DNA from: Gemmataceae bacterium
Lineage (GTDB): Bacteria; Planctomycetota; Planctomycetia; Gemmatales; Gemmataceae
NCBI GenBank assembly: GCA_020847555.1
Contig: JADLBT010000438.1
Location: 1-18,179 of the forward strand
Direction of reading: 5' to 3'
DNA: 18,179 bases
Shown: positions 1-6,603 of the stretch, piece after piece
How the letters are laid out: every line of letters begins with the position of its first letter
Position numbering within the stretch: the stretch's first letter is position 1
Notes under the pieces: model-generated
Databases searched by the model: none
Told to the model about the DNA's origin: nothing
Seen by the model: the letters and a program-made list of their open reading frames with translations, nothing else
Made by a program: the position numbers and the translations under genes

Positions 1-291
1 GTCGAACACGCCCGGGCCGCCCAGCGCGAGCGCTTCGGGACCGACAACACCCGGCTCAACGGCCGCATGACGAGCCGGCAGCTGCGCAAGCATTGCGCCC
101 TGGACGAGGAGGGCAAAGGGCTGCTGAAAGAGGCGATGGATAGCCTCGGCCTGTCGGCGCGGGCGCACGATCGCATCCTGCGCGTCGCCCGGACCGTGGC
201 CGACCTGGAAGGCAGCCTCGCCATCAGGCCCGGCCACGTCATCGAGGCGATCGGCTACCGCTCGCTCGACCGCAAACTCTGGGCCAGGTGA
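1..291 (+). CDS. ComM/YifB-family Mg-chelatase-like AAA+ ATPase, C-terminal fragment
   Basis: The frame is open from base 1 and ends in TGA at 289-291, giving the last 96 residues of a protein whose start lies outside the window. The fragment matches the C-terminal helical domain of the YifB/ComM family (Mg_chelatase_C): an ARxxQxxRFG-like stretch, then LNGRM, then a helical segment with GLSARAHDRILRVARTVADL, and a closing AIGYRSLDR. In this family the missing N-terminal part carries a Lon-type fold and an AAA+ core. ComM is a hexameric helicase that promotes branch migration during natural transformation; other members are poorly characterised. The AAA+ motifs are outside the window, so function rests on the C-terminal domain alone. 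A 13-bp hairpin follows 26 bases after the stop and probably ends transcription from both sides. Confidence 0.85.
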   Translation, partial: VEHARAAQRERFGTDNTRLNGRMTSRQLRKHCALDEEGKGLLKEAMDSLGLSARAHDRILRVARTVADLEGSLAIRPGHVIEAIGYRSLDRKLWAR

Positions 292-317
292 ACCGCCGGA
301 CGCCACGCCCCGGCTCG

Positions 318-347
318 CAAGCTCACGGGTGGCAACCCGTGGGCTTG
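318..347. repeat. Intergenic palindrome, CCCACGGG family (single unit); possible bidirectional terminator
   Basis: Bases 318-330 (CAAGCTCACGGGT) pair with 335-347 (ACCCGTGGGCTTG) around a 4-base loop GGCA. All 13 pairs form, one of them G-U. It lies between the convergent ends of the ComM-like gene (291) and the ferredoxin gene (362). The core is the one seen in doubled form at 10614-10688 and 15739-15813. There is no T-run, so a terminator role is inferred from position and stem strength. Confidence 0.75.
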
Positions 348-361
348 ACCCAGCCTGGCGC

Positions 362-727
362 TCACTCGGACAGTGGGTTGCGCGCGAACACCCACTCCTC
401 GACCGGCCTGCCCTCGACGAGGTGTTGCTGCACGAACTGCGGGATTTGCGCTGCCGACATGCCGTGATACCACGTTCCCTCGGGGTAGACGACCATCGTC
501 GGGCCGTCCTGGCAGATGCGCAAGCACCCGACCTTCGTCCGATAGCAGGCGTTCGGCCCGGACAGCAGGCCGCGCTCCTTGAGGGTCTTCTTCAGCACCT
601 CCCACGCCTCCAGCCCTTGCTCGGGCGTACAGCAGCTTGGTCCGGTGCAGAGGAAGACGTGCCGGCGATAACCGCCGACCCCGAGTTTGGCCGCGACCGC
701 CTTCAGCTCTTCCTTCTTCTCGCTCAT
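362..727 (-). CDS. Thioredoxin-like [2Fe-2S] ferredoxin domain protein
   Basis: A 121-residue protein of the (2Fe-2S) ferredoxin family with a thioredoxin-like fold, the single-domain relative of NuoE and of Azotobacter-type 2Fe-2S ferredoxins. The segment VFLCTGPSCC (residues 24-33) places Cys27 and Cys32/33, and KVGCLRICQDGP (65-76) places Cys68 and Cys72; together these give the expected CX4-5C...CX3C ligand pattern. YPEGTWY (81-87) is typical of this family just after the second motif. The start is the ATG at 727-725, which overlaps the TGA of the upstream calcium ATPase gene as ATGA, so the two are probably translationally coupled. The likely role is electron transfer or redox sensing; the electron partner cannot be deduced. 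The longer reading frame upstream of this ATG lies antisense-frame within the ATPase gene and is not credible. Confidence 0.9.
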   Translation of the reverse strand: MSEKKEELKAVAAKLGVGGYRRHVFLCTGPSCCTPEQGLEAWEVLKKTLKERGLLSGPNACYRTKVGCLRICQDGPTMVVYPEGTWYHGMSAAQIPQFVQQHLVEGRPVEEWVFARNPLSE

Positions 728-3700
728 CCGACTCTCCCGGCGGTCTGCCCCGCCGCCTTCTCCGTCGCCAGCCGGATGCGCCGGGCGATCTCCGCGTAGA
801 CGAGCACCGACGCCGTGAACGCGACGATGATCAGCCAGTCGATGAGGCCGAGCGGCGCCACCTTGAAGATCGCCGCCAGCGGCGGGATACTCGTGATCAG
901 GATCTGGACGACGACGATCGTTCCGACGATCACCAGGAAGGTCGGGTTCCGGAAGATGCCGTGGAACCCGCTTGTCTCCGGCGTCAGCGATCGGCAGTTG
1001 ATCTGGTTCCACACCTGAAAGAAGACGTACACGGCGAAGAAGATGCTCACCTGCCGGACGCTCAGTCCGGTAAACTCCTCCGACATCGGTCCGTCCCCGC
1101 GAAACCATTCGCCCCACTGCATCCCGGCCAGCAGCACCAGCATCACGACGACGAAGAACGCGGCCGTCGAGAGGATGGTACGGATCATCGACGGCGTCAG
1201 GATGTTCTCGTCGCGGCGCTTCGGCGACTGGTTCATCACGCCCGGTCGCGGCGGCTCCGAGCACAGCGCGATCGCCGCGAACGTGTCCATGATGACGTTG
1301 ATCCACAGCAGCTGCAAAACCGTGAACGGCGGCCGGATGCCGAAAAACGGCCCGAGGAACGCGATCGTCAGCGCGCTGACGTTGATCGTCAGCTGGAACT
1401 GGATGAAGCGCTGGATGTTCTCGTACAGCGACCGCCCCCAGTTGACCGCCTTGACGATGGTCGAGAAGGCGTCGTCGAGAAGGACAATCTTGCTCGCCTC
1501 CTTCGCCACCTCTGTCCCGGCGATGCCCATCGCCAGGCCGACGTCGGCCTTCTTCAGCGACGGCGCGTCGTTGGTGCCGTCGCCGGTCATGCCGACGACC
1601 TCGCTGCGGTCCTGGAGCAGCTCGACCATCGTGTATTTGTCGAGCGGCCGCGCCCGGGCCAGCACGCGCAGGTTCGCCAGCTGGTCCTGCAGCGCCTGCC
1701 GCTTGTCCGCGGCCCCGTCCCCGTCCGCCTTGAGGGCGCGGTAGCGCTCGTGCATCTCATTGAACCGCGGACTGGTCAGGACCGCCGCCCCCTCCGCGTT
1801 GATCGGCGCGTCGCGCTGCTCGATCAGGCCGATGTCGTAGGCGATCGCCCGGGCCGTCTCGACGTTGTCGCCGGTGATCATCTTGACCTCGATCCCGGCC
1901 CGGCGGCACTCCATGACGGCGTCCTTGACATCGTCGCGGAGCGGGTCGCGGATGGCGACGAACCCGACGAACACCAGGTCGCTCTCCAGCGCGTCGCGGC
2001 GGGCGTGCAGGCCGTCCTCGGTTTCCGGGGTGTCCTCCGGCAGCCACGCATACCCGAACGCCAGCGTCCGCATCGCCTGCTGGGCCGAGTCGCGCAGCGC
2101 CCCCTCGACGGCGTTACGAGCCTCGTCCGTCCACGGCCGCGCCGCGCCGTCGGCCGCGAGGTATTGCGTGCTGCTCGCGAGCACCCACTCCGGGGCGCCC
2201 TTGACCAGGACCGCCAGCCGGCCGTTCTGCTTGACCACCGTCGTCATCCGCTTGCGCTCGGACGAGAAGTGGATCTGGTACACGGGCGGGCGCAGCAGCC
2301 GGACCCGCTGGTACTCGACGCCGGCCTCGTGCAGCCACTGCAACAGCGCCCCCTCGGTCGAGTTGCCGACCGTCAGCAGCTTGCCGTCCTTCTGCTCCAG
2401 GTTCGCCGTCGAGTTGATGGCGGCGTTCAGCACGACCCAGTCGAGCGGCCGCCCGCCGTTCTCGGGGACCGGGTGCTCCTTGTCGGGCGCGGGCCAGCCG
2501 GCGGAACCGCGGTCGAACAGCTGGCCGTCCCAGAACAGGCGGACGACCCGCATCTTGGTCTGCGTCAGGGTGCCGGTCTTGTCCGAGCAGATGACGGTCG
2601 CCGATCCGATCGTCTCACACGCGACGAGCTGGCGGACGAGACTGTTGGCGCGCGTCATCTTGCGCATCGCCAGGGCGAGGGAGACGGTCACGCTCATCGG
2701 CAGCCCCTCGGGGACCGCGACCACGATGATGATGACCATGTAGACGAAGTAGTTGAGCAGGGCGCCGCCGGACCTCAGGAGGTTCTCGCCCAGCGTCGGC
2801 TCGGTGAACCAGAGTTCGCCGACCCCGCCCGGGACGCCATATCCGATCAGCCCGCGCATCACCACCAGCGCCAGGAAGATGGCGATGGCGGCGATGTACC
2901 CGACCTTGCTGATAAGTTCCGCCAGGTTCGTCAGCTTCAGCTGCAGCGGGGTGAGCGCCTTGGAGATCGTCAGCTTCTGCTTGACGCGCTTCTCCTGCGT
3001 CCCCGCGGCGGCGTCCGCCGCCTCCTCGCCCTCGTCCTCGTCCGCCTCGGCCGACAGCCGGCGGGCGATCTGCCCCAGGTACGTGGTGTCGCCGACCTCG
3101 GTGACGGTCATCTGGCCGACGCCGTCCACGACCTGCGTGCCGCGGTACACGCAGCCGGGCTGCTCCGGCCCCTCGGCCGTCTCGTCGGCCGGCCGGGCAT
3201 GCTTGACGACCGGCTCCGACTCGCCGGTCATCAGCGACTGGTCGATGTACAGCTCGGTCGCCTTGACGATCCGGCCGTCGGCCGGGATCTCGTCGCCCAT
3301 CTCCAGTACGACCTGATCGCCGACGACGACGTCCTCCATCGGGATCGTGTGGAACTCGCCACCGCGGATGACCTTGACGCGGAGCGATTCCTTATGGGCG
3401 TTGAGCACCTCGAACTCGCGGTCGGACTTGTACTCGCTAAGGAACGCGACGCCGGTCGCAAGCATGACCGCGACCATGACGGCGAGCCCCTCGATCGACC
3501 ACAGGCTGCCGACGAGCCCGCCGACGAAGAAGACGACGATGGCCGTGCCGAACATCAGTGTCGGCACCCACTGCCCCAGCTTGAGGATGAGCATGCCGAC
3601 CAGCGCAACGACGAAGATGCCGAGCATGACGCCCGCGAGCGCGGGGGCGCCGGGCACGCGCGGCGTCTGGTCGGGGTGGCCGCGGAAGATCTCGACGAAC

Positions 3701-3903
3701 ATCGACAGCAGGGCGGCGGCGAGCAGGATCTTGATGATCGGCTCGTCGAACTTCTCGACGAACTTTTTCCAGAGCGGCTCGCGCGGCAGGGGCGTCAGGC
3801 GGTTGGTGCCGTACTTGTCCCGGCTGCGGGCGGCGGCCTCCAGGGGCAGGCCGGCCTCGGCCGAGACGGACAGTTCTTGCTGGATGTCGAGGAGCGTTCG
3901 CAT
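724..3903 (-). CDS. Calcium-translocating P-type ATPase, PMCA-type (P2B)
   Basis: A 1059-residue cation pump that exports Ca2+ at the cost of ATP. Numbering from the ATG at 3903 (MRTLLDIQQEL), the landmarks are: actuator-domain TGES at 226-229; M4 motif PEGLP at 398-402; phosphorylation motif CSDKTGTLT with Asp441; nucleotide-binding KGAPEW near 568; TGDN at 677-680; hinge TGDGTNDAP at 773-781; M6 WINVIMDT at 868-875 with Asn869 and Asp873; and a C-terminal run of four hydrophobic segments. PEGLP plus the N/D pair in M6 followed by SEPP is the type IIB (plasma-membrane Ca2+-ATPase) signature. Residues 285-310 form a highly acidic then lysine-rich cytosolic insert ahead of M3. An upstream ATG at 3948 would add 15 residues; 3903 was chosen because family similarity begins there. 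It is the promoter-proximal gene of a two-gene operon. Confidence 0.93.
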   Translation of the reverse strand: MRTLLDIQQELSVSAEAGLPLEAAARSRDKYGTNRLTPLPREPLWKKFVEKFDEPIIKILLAAALLSMFVEIFRGHPDQTPRVPGAPALAGVMLGIFVVALVGMLILKLGQWVPTLMFGTAIVVFFVGGLVGSLWSIEGLAVMVAVMLATGVAFLSEYKSDREFEVLNAHKESLRVKVIRGGEFHTIPMEDVVVGDQVVLEMGDEIPADGRIVKATELYIDQSLMTGESEPVVKHARPADETAEGPEQPGCVYRGTQVVDGVGQMTVTEVGDTTYLGQIARRLSAEADEDEGEEAADAAAGTQEKRVKQKLTISKALTPLQLKLTNLAELISKVGYIAAIAIFLALVVMRGLIGYGVPGGVGELWFTEPTLGENLLRSGGALLNYFVYMVIIIVVAVPEGLPMSVTVSLALAMRKMTRANSLVRQLVACETIGSATVICSDKTGTLTQTKMRVVRLFWDGQLFDRGSAGWPAPDKEHPVPENGGRPLDWVVLNAAINSTANLEQKDGKLLTVGNSTEGALLQWLHEAGVEYQRVRLLRPPVYQIHFSSERKRMTTVVKQNGRLAVLVKGAPEWVLASSTQYLAADGAARPWTDEARNAVEGALRDSAQQAMRTLAFGYAWLPEDTPETEDGLHARRDALESDLVFVGFVAIRDPLRDDVKDAVMECRRAGIEVKMITGDNVETARAIAYDIGLIEQRDAPINAEGAAVLTSPRFNEMHERYRALKADGDGAADKRQALQDQLANLRVLARARPLDKYTMVELLQDRSEVVGMTGDGTNDAPSLKKADVGLAMGIAGTEVAKEASKIVLLDDAFSTIVKAVNWGRSLYENIQRFIQFQLTINVSALTIAFLGPFFGIRPPFTVLQLLWINVIMDTFAAIALCSEPPRPGVMNQSPKRRDENILTPSMIRTILSTAAFFVVVMLVLLAGMQWGEWFRGDGPMSEEFTGLSVRQVSIFFAVYVFFQVWNQINCRSLTPETSGFHGIFRNPTFLVIVGTIVVVQILITSIPPLAAIFKVAPLGLIDWLIIVAFTASVLVYAEIARRIRLATEKAAGQTAGRVG

Positions 3904-4006
3904 GGGGCACTCGCAGGACTGGGTCCGGGGCGGTCTGACCTCTAGCATTATTCCGAAGCGGCCGCCTCGCGCCAAGAATTCGGTCGTCGACCCGGGGCGG
4001 CAGGGG

Positions 4007-4012
4007 TATAGT
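4007..4012 (+). promoter_or_regulatory. Weak candidate -10 element for the aldolase-like gene
   Basis: TATAGT at 4007-4012 is the only good -10-like hexamer in the divergent gap. No convincing -35 stands 16-18 bases upstream. The complementary strand across the same bases reads CTATACC and could serve the ATPase gene, with TTCAAC 16 bases before TATACC. Both are weak calls. Confidence 0.25.
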
Positions 4013-4048
4013 GTGCGAAACTGACCGTTGAAGGCAACGACCCCGCTT

Positions 4049-4135
4049 ACCAGCCCGCAGCGCTACCAACCCACCAGCCCGCAGCGCCCGCGCCGGGCGC
4101 TTGAAGGCACCCGGCGCTGGCGCTGCGGGCTGGTG
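4049..4135. repeat. Large intergenic inverted repeat with an extra half-copy
   Basis: Bases 4072-4097 and 4110-4135 are inverted copies of 26 bases with one mismatch, around a 12-base loop. The outer end reads CACCAGCCCGCAGCGC. A further partial direct copy of the left arm (ACCAGCCCGCAGCGC) sits at 4049-4063. The element fills the gap between the divergent ATPase and aldolase-like genes. Its right arm ends exactly where the GAGGAA purine stretch (4135-4140) before the 4153 ATG begins, so the folded RNA would sit against the ribosome-binding region. Role unknown. Confidence 0.8.
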
Positions 4136-4152
4136 AGGAAAGAGAAACCCTC

Positions 4153-5271
4153 ATGCACCCCCAGTACGCGATCGCCGACACCGCCGCCGTTCTCAGCCCC
4201 GGCCTGCTCTTTTACAAGGATCTGATCCGCCGCAACATCGCTCGCTGCCTGGAACTGGCCGGCGGCCCCGACCGTCTGCGGCCGCACGTCAAGACGCACA
4301 AGACGCGCGAGATCGTCCGCCTGGAACTCGACGCCGGCATCCGCAAGCACAAGTGCGCCACCCTCGCCGAGGCCGAGATGGTCGCCGCCTGCGGCGCCCC
4401 CGACGTGCTGCTTGCTTACAACCTCGTCGGTCCGAACTGCGCGCGCATGGCCCGGCTCGCGGCGGCCGACCCGGGCTGCCGGTTCTCCGTCCTCGCCGAC
4501 CACCCGGCCGCGGCGCAGGCGCTGTCCGACGCGACGACCGCCGCGGGGCAGACGGTGGACGTGCTGCTCGACCTCGACGTGGGCCAGCACCGCACCGGGA
4601 TCGCGCCCGGGGACGGGGCAGTCGCGCTGTACGAGCAGATCGCGAAGCTGCCGGGGCTGCGGCCGGGCGGACTGCACGTCTACGACGGCCACAATCACCA
4701 GGAGTCGCCGGCCGAGCGGGCGGCGGCGGTGCGAGACGAGATGGGGCCGGTGCTGGCGCTGCGCGAGCGCCTGGCGAAGAAGGGATTGCCGGTCCCGCGC
4801 CTGGTGCTGGGCGGTACACCGACGTTCCCGGCGTTCGCGAAGATGGACCTCCCCGGACAGGAGTGCGCCCCCGGGACGTGCATCCTCCACGACAACGGCT
4901 ACGGCTCGCGCTTTGCGGACCTGGCCGGGTTCACCCCCGCGGCCCTGCTGCTGACGCGCGTCATCAGCCGCCCGACGCCGGACCGCGTCACCTTCGACCT
5001 GGGCTACAAGGCGGTGGCGAGCGACCCGCCGGCCGGCAAGCGACTCACGCTGCTCGACGTGCCCGACGCCGTCGCGGTGCTGCAGAACGAGGAACACCTG
5101 GTCGTCGAGACGTCGATTGCCGAGCGCTTCCGCCCTGGCGACGAGGCGTTCGCCATTCCGACGCACATCTGCCCAACCTGTGCCATGCACCGCCAGGCTT
5201 ATGTGATCGAGGGCGGCCGCGTCGTCGGGACGTGGGACATCGTGGCGCGCGACCGGGCGCTGACCGTGTGA
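4153..5271 (+). CDS. D-threonine aldolase / D-serine dehydratase-like PLP enzyme (fold type III)
   Basis: A 372-residue protein of the alanine racemase N-terminal barrel family in which D-threonine aldolases and eukaryotic-type D-serine dehydratases (DSD1) fall. RPHVKTHKT at 43-51 is the PLP site, with Lys47 the expected Schiff-base lysine. KCATLAEAE (67-75) and GLHVYDGHNHQ (173-183) are conserved barrel segments. The C-terminal domain carries IPTHICPTC (335-343), where His338 and Cys340 are the expected zinc ligands. Length is normal for the family. The product would cleave D-threonine-type 3-hydroxy amino acids to glycine plus aldehyde, or deaminate D-serine; sequence alone does not separate these. 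The ATG at 4153 has AGGAAAGAG 9-17 bases upstream. No neighbour points to a pathway. It converges on the 76-residue minus-strand gene. Confidence 0.88.
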   Translation: MHPQYAIADTAAVLSPGLLFYKDLIRRNIARCLELAGGPDRLRPHVKTHKTREIVRLELDAGIRKHKCATLAEAEMVAACGAPDVLLAYNLVGPNCARMARLAAADPGCRFSVLADHPAAAQALSDATTAAGQTVDVLLDLDVGQHRTGIAPGDGAVALYEQIAKLPGLRPGGLHVYDGHNHQESPAERAAAVRDEMGPVLALRERLAKKGLPVPRLVLGGTPTFPAFAKMDLPGQECAPGTCILHDNGYGSRFADLAGFTPAALLLTRVISRPTPDRVTFDLGYKAVASDPPAGKRLTLLDVPDAVAVLQNEEHLVVETSIAERFRPGDEAFAIPTHICPTCAMHRQAYVIEGGRVVGTWDIVARDRALTV

Positions 5272-5278
5272 ACCAGGG

Positions 5279-5306
5279 CGCTCCGGGTTGGTCGGACGGC
5301 GCCGGA
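5279..5306. repeat. Partial copy of the convergent-gene element also found at 17971-18038
   Basis: This 28-base block starts CGCTCCGGGTTGGTC and continues to GGCGCCGGA. It matches 18011-18038 at 27 of 28 positions (G versus C at one base). As at the other site, it begins a few bases after the stop of a plus-strand gene and is followed by the end of a minus-strand gene. Here the left hairpin arm seen at the other site is absent, so this looks like a truncated copy. A short GCGCTGAC match inside the end of the coding region may be chance. Confidence 0.75.
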
Positions 5307-5316
5307 GGTCTTCGCC

Positions 5317-5547
5317 TTAATTCCATACGCCGAGCAGGTCGCGCTCCGGCAGTGACGGCCGTGCCACCTCCTGCGCGCTCTCGAACGCCCGCTGGTAGAG
5401 CCACTGCTGCCACAGCCATTGCTCCGAGCCGTTCCCGGGCACGGCCGCAGTCGGGCACATCACGAACCCCCCCGGAGTGATGCCCGGAGCGGGCGGCCTT
5501 GGCAGCCGGACGAGTTCGGGGTCGGCGGGCGTGCGGAGGGGGCGCAT
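5317..5547 (-). CDS. Small hypothetical protein (76 aa)
   Basis: A 76-residue protein with no recognised domain. The start at 5547 is supported by GAGGTGA about six bases before the ATG, one of the best ribosome-binding sites in the window. The N-terminal third is proline- and arginine-rich, with a GITPGG turn at 22-27. The C-terminal half has an amphipathic, aromatic-rich segment, SEQWLWQQWLYQRAFESAQE (41-60), followed by a polar tail PSLPERDLLGVWN. There is one cysteine (31) and no signal peptide or membrane helix. Small proteins with this WQQWLYQ-type helix and a PSxxERDLL tail seem familiar from planctomycetes, but I cannot assign a role. Reading the same frame further upstream would give a 402-residue frame that runs antisense through the Cys-rich gene and is not credible. 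Confidence 0.65.
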   Translation of the reverse strand: MRPLRTPADPELVRLPRPPAPGITPGGFVMCPTAAVPGNGSEQWLWQQWLYQRAFESAQEVARPSLPERDLLGVWN

Positions 5548-5772
5548 GGTGATCACCTCAGTTCTCTCTGTTCCCGTTCGGGCAGGTCGCGGAGGCCGTC
5601 CCTTTCCCCTGCTTATCGGATCGTCGCCGCCTTCTTGCCGCCGGAATCCGCGCCGTCCGCCCGGGGCAGCGAAGCGCCGGACCGTACTCCCTCGCACGAT
5701 CGCTGCCACCCGACCCCGGCGACCGGACCTGCGGCCGGATCCGGTAAACGGGGTAATGGGGGGTAAATTTCG

Positions 5773-5802
5773 TTGCAATTTCCAGTGGGCACGGCCTATA
5801 AT
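5773..5802 (+). promoter_or_regulatory. Near-consensus sigma-70 promoter of the Cys-rich protein gene
   Basis: TTGCAA (5773-5778) and TATAAT (5797-5802) are separated by 18 bases. The -10 is a perfect consensus and the -35 matches four of six bases. The surrounding bases are AT-richer than the rest of the window. Transcription would start near 5809, leaving an 87-base leader before the ATG at 5896. This is the clearest promoter in the window. Confidence 0.7.
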
Positions 5803-5817
5803 CTGGCCAATCGAGGA

Positions 5818-5837
5818 AAGCCCGAACGGACGGGCTT
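5818..5837 (+). promoter_or_regulatory. 5' leader hairpin at the start of the Cys-rich gene transcript
   Basis: AAGCCCG (5818-5824) pairs with CGGGCTT (5831-5837) across a six-base loop AACGGA. It begins about nine bases downstream of the predicted transcription start, a position where a stem would stabilise the 5' end of the mRNA. A regulatory role is only an inference. Confidence 0.4.
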
Positions 5838-5895
5838 CCGGGGCACCGCTCAGCGCTGCGGGCGACGCGGCCGGGCGACGAAAGGAGTTCCTGGG

Positions 5896-6411
5896 ATGTC
5901 CAGTGCGACCATGACTGAACGGACGACGGGGTACGCGGGGGTGAGCACGCCGGGGTACACGACCTCGCCGTATCCAACACCGACCGGCACGACCGCCGGG
6001 ACCAACTGGATGATGGTCCCGCGCTGCACGTTCAAGGTCGAGAAGTGCCAGGGCGGGTTCAAGATCACCTGCTGCTGCGACGACAAGGTCGCTGCCAGCA
6101 TGGTGCAGCACCTCTGCAGCATGCTCGCCGGCGGAACGCCCACCTGCTGTGTCATGCTCAACGGCATGACGGTCTGCACCATCAGTCCGACGATGGGCCT
6201 GTGCAAGTACGAGTGTGTCGAGAATGGCGTCTGCGTCACCTGCACCAGCGGCGACGCGGCCTGCGGCGCCATGCTCCAGTCTTGCTGCGATTGCCTGTCC
6301 TGCCTGACGACCTCCGGTTGCACCTGCTGCTTCATGATCAACAACACCCCCGTCTGCTGCGGCACCAGCGAGAGTTGCCAGACGTCTCCGAAGGGTAAGT
6401 CCAGGGTGTAA
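5896..6411 (+). CDS. Cysteine-rich, internally duplicated small protein of unknown function
   Basis: A 171-residue protein with 24 cysteines, all between residues 44 and 161. Residues 1-40 form a Ser/Thr/Pro/Gly/Tyr-rich, cysteine-free tail. The rest shows two copies of one module: about 57-94 (ITCCCDD...MLxG...TCCVMLNGMTVC) and about 114-154 (VTCTSGD...CCDCLSC...CTCCFMINNTPVC). A linker, GLCKYECVENGVC (101-113), joins them. CC pairs, CCC and CXC spacings suggest bound metal or Fe-S, or a disulfide-knitted structural protein; no catalytic motif is visible. There is no signal peptide, so the reducing cytoplasm and metal binding are favoured over disulfides. The start at 5896 has AAAGGAG eight bases upstream. 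It is monocistronic, with a strong promoter before it and a hairpin after it, implying high expression. Proteins of similar look are known to me only as planctomycete hypotheticals. Confidence 0.85.
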   Translation: MSSATMTERTTGYAGVSTPGYTTSPYPTPTGTTAGTNWMMVPRCTFKVEKCQGGFKITCCCDDKVAASMVQHLCSMLAGGTPTCCVMLNGMTVCTISPTMGLCKYECVENGVCVTCTSGDAACGAMLQSCCDCLSCLTTSGCTCCFMINNTPVCCGTSESCQTSPKGKSRV

Positions 6412-6438
6412 CCGCCTCGTCTCACCCGATGATCCGCC

Positions 6439-6464
6439 GGCCCCCGGCCACCCGGCCGGGGGCC
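6439..6464 (+). terminator. Strong hairpin downstream of the Cys-rich gene
   Basis: GGCCCCCGGCC (6439-6449) and GGCCGGGGGCC (6454-6464) form a perfect 11-bp GC stem with a four-base loop, 28 bases after the stop codon. Only a weak T-containing stretch (GTTGGCGTT) follows, so termination may not be classically intrinsic. The rest of the gap to 6604 (about 140 bases) shows no gene. TTGACG at 6525-6530 is a possible -35 without a convincing -10. Confidence 0.65.
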
Positions 6465-6603
6465 GTTGGCGTTCCCAGCCCGCACGATCCGCCTGCCCCG
6501 GCCGGCCCATCTCACGTCGTCCCATTGACGCGCCGCCCCGGGTGCGCCATCCTTGAAGGAGCGGTCTGTGTCGGCACCCTCACCTCCTCCAGTGTGAACC
6601 CTC

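Noticed and set aside
637..3945. 1102-residue open frame on the plus strand
   Set aside because: It is antisense to the calcium ATPase, which has every catalytic motif. The frame is Arg/Asp/Leu-rich with no domain, as expected for a shadow of a GC-rich gene.
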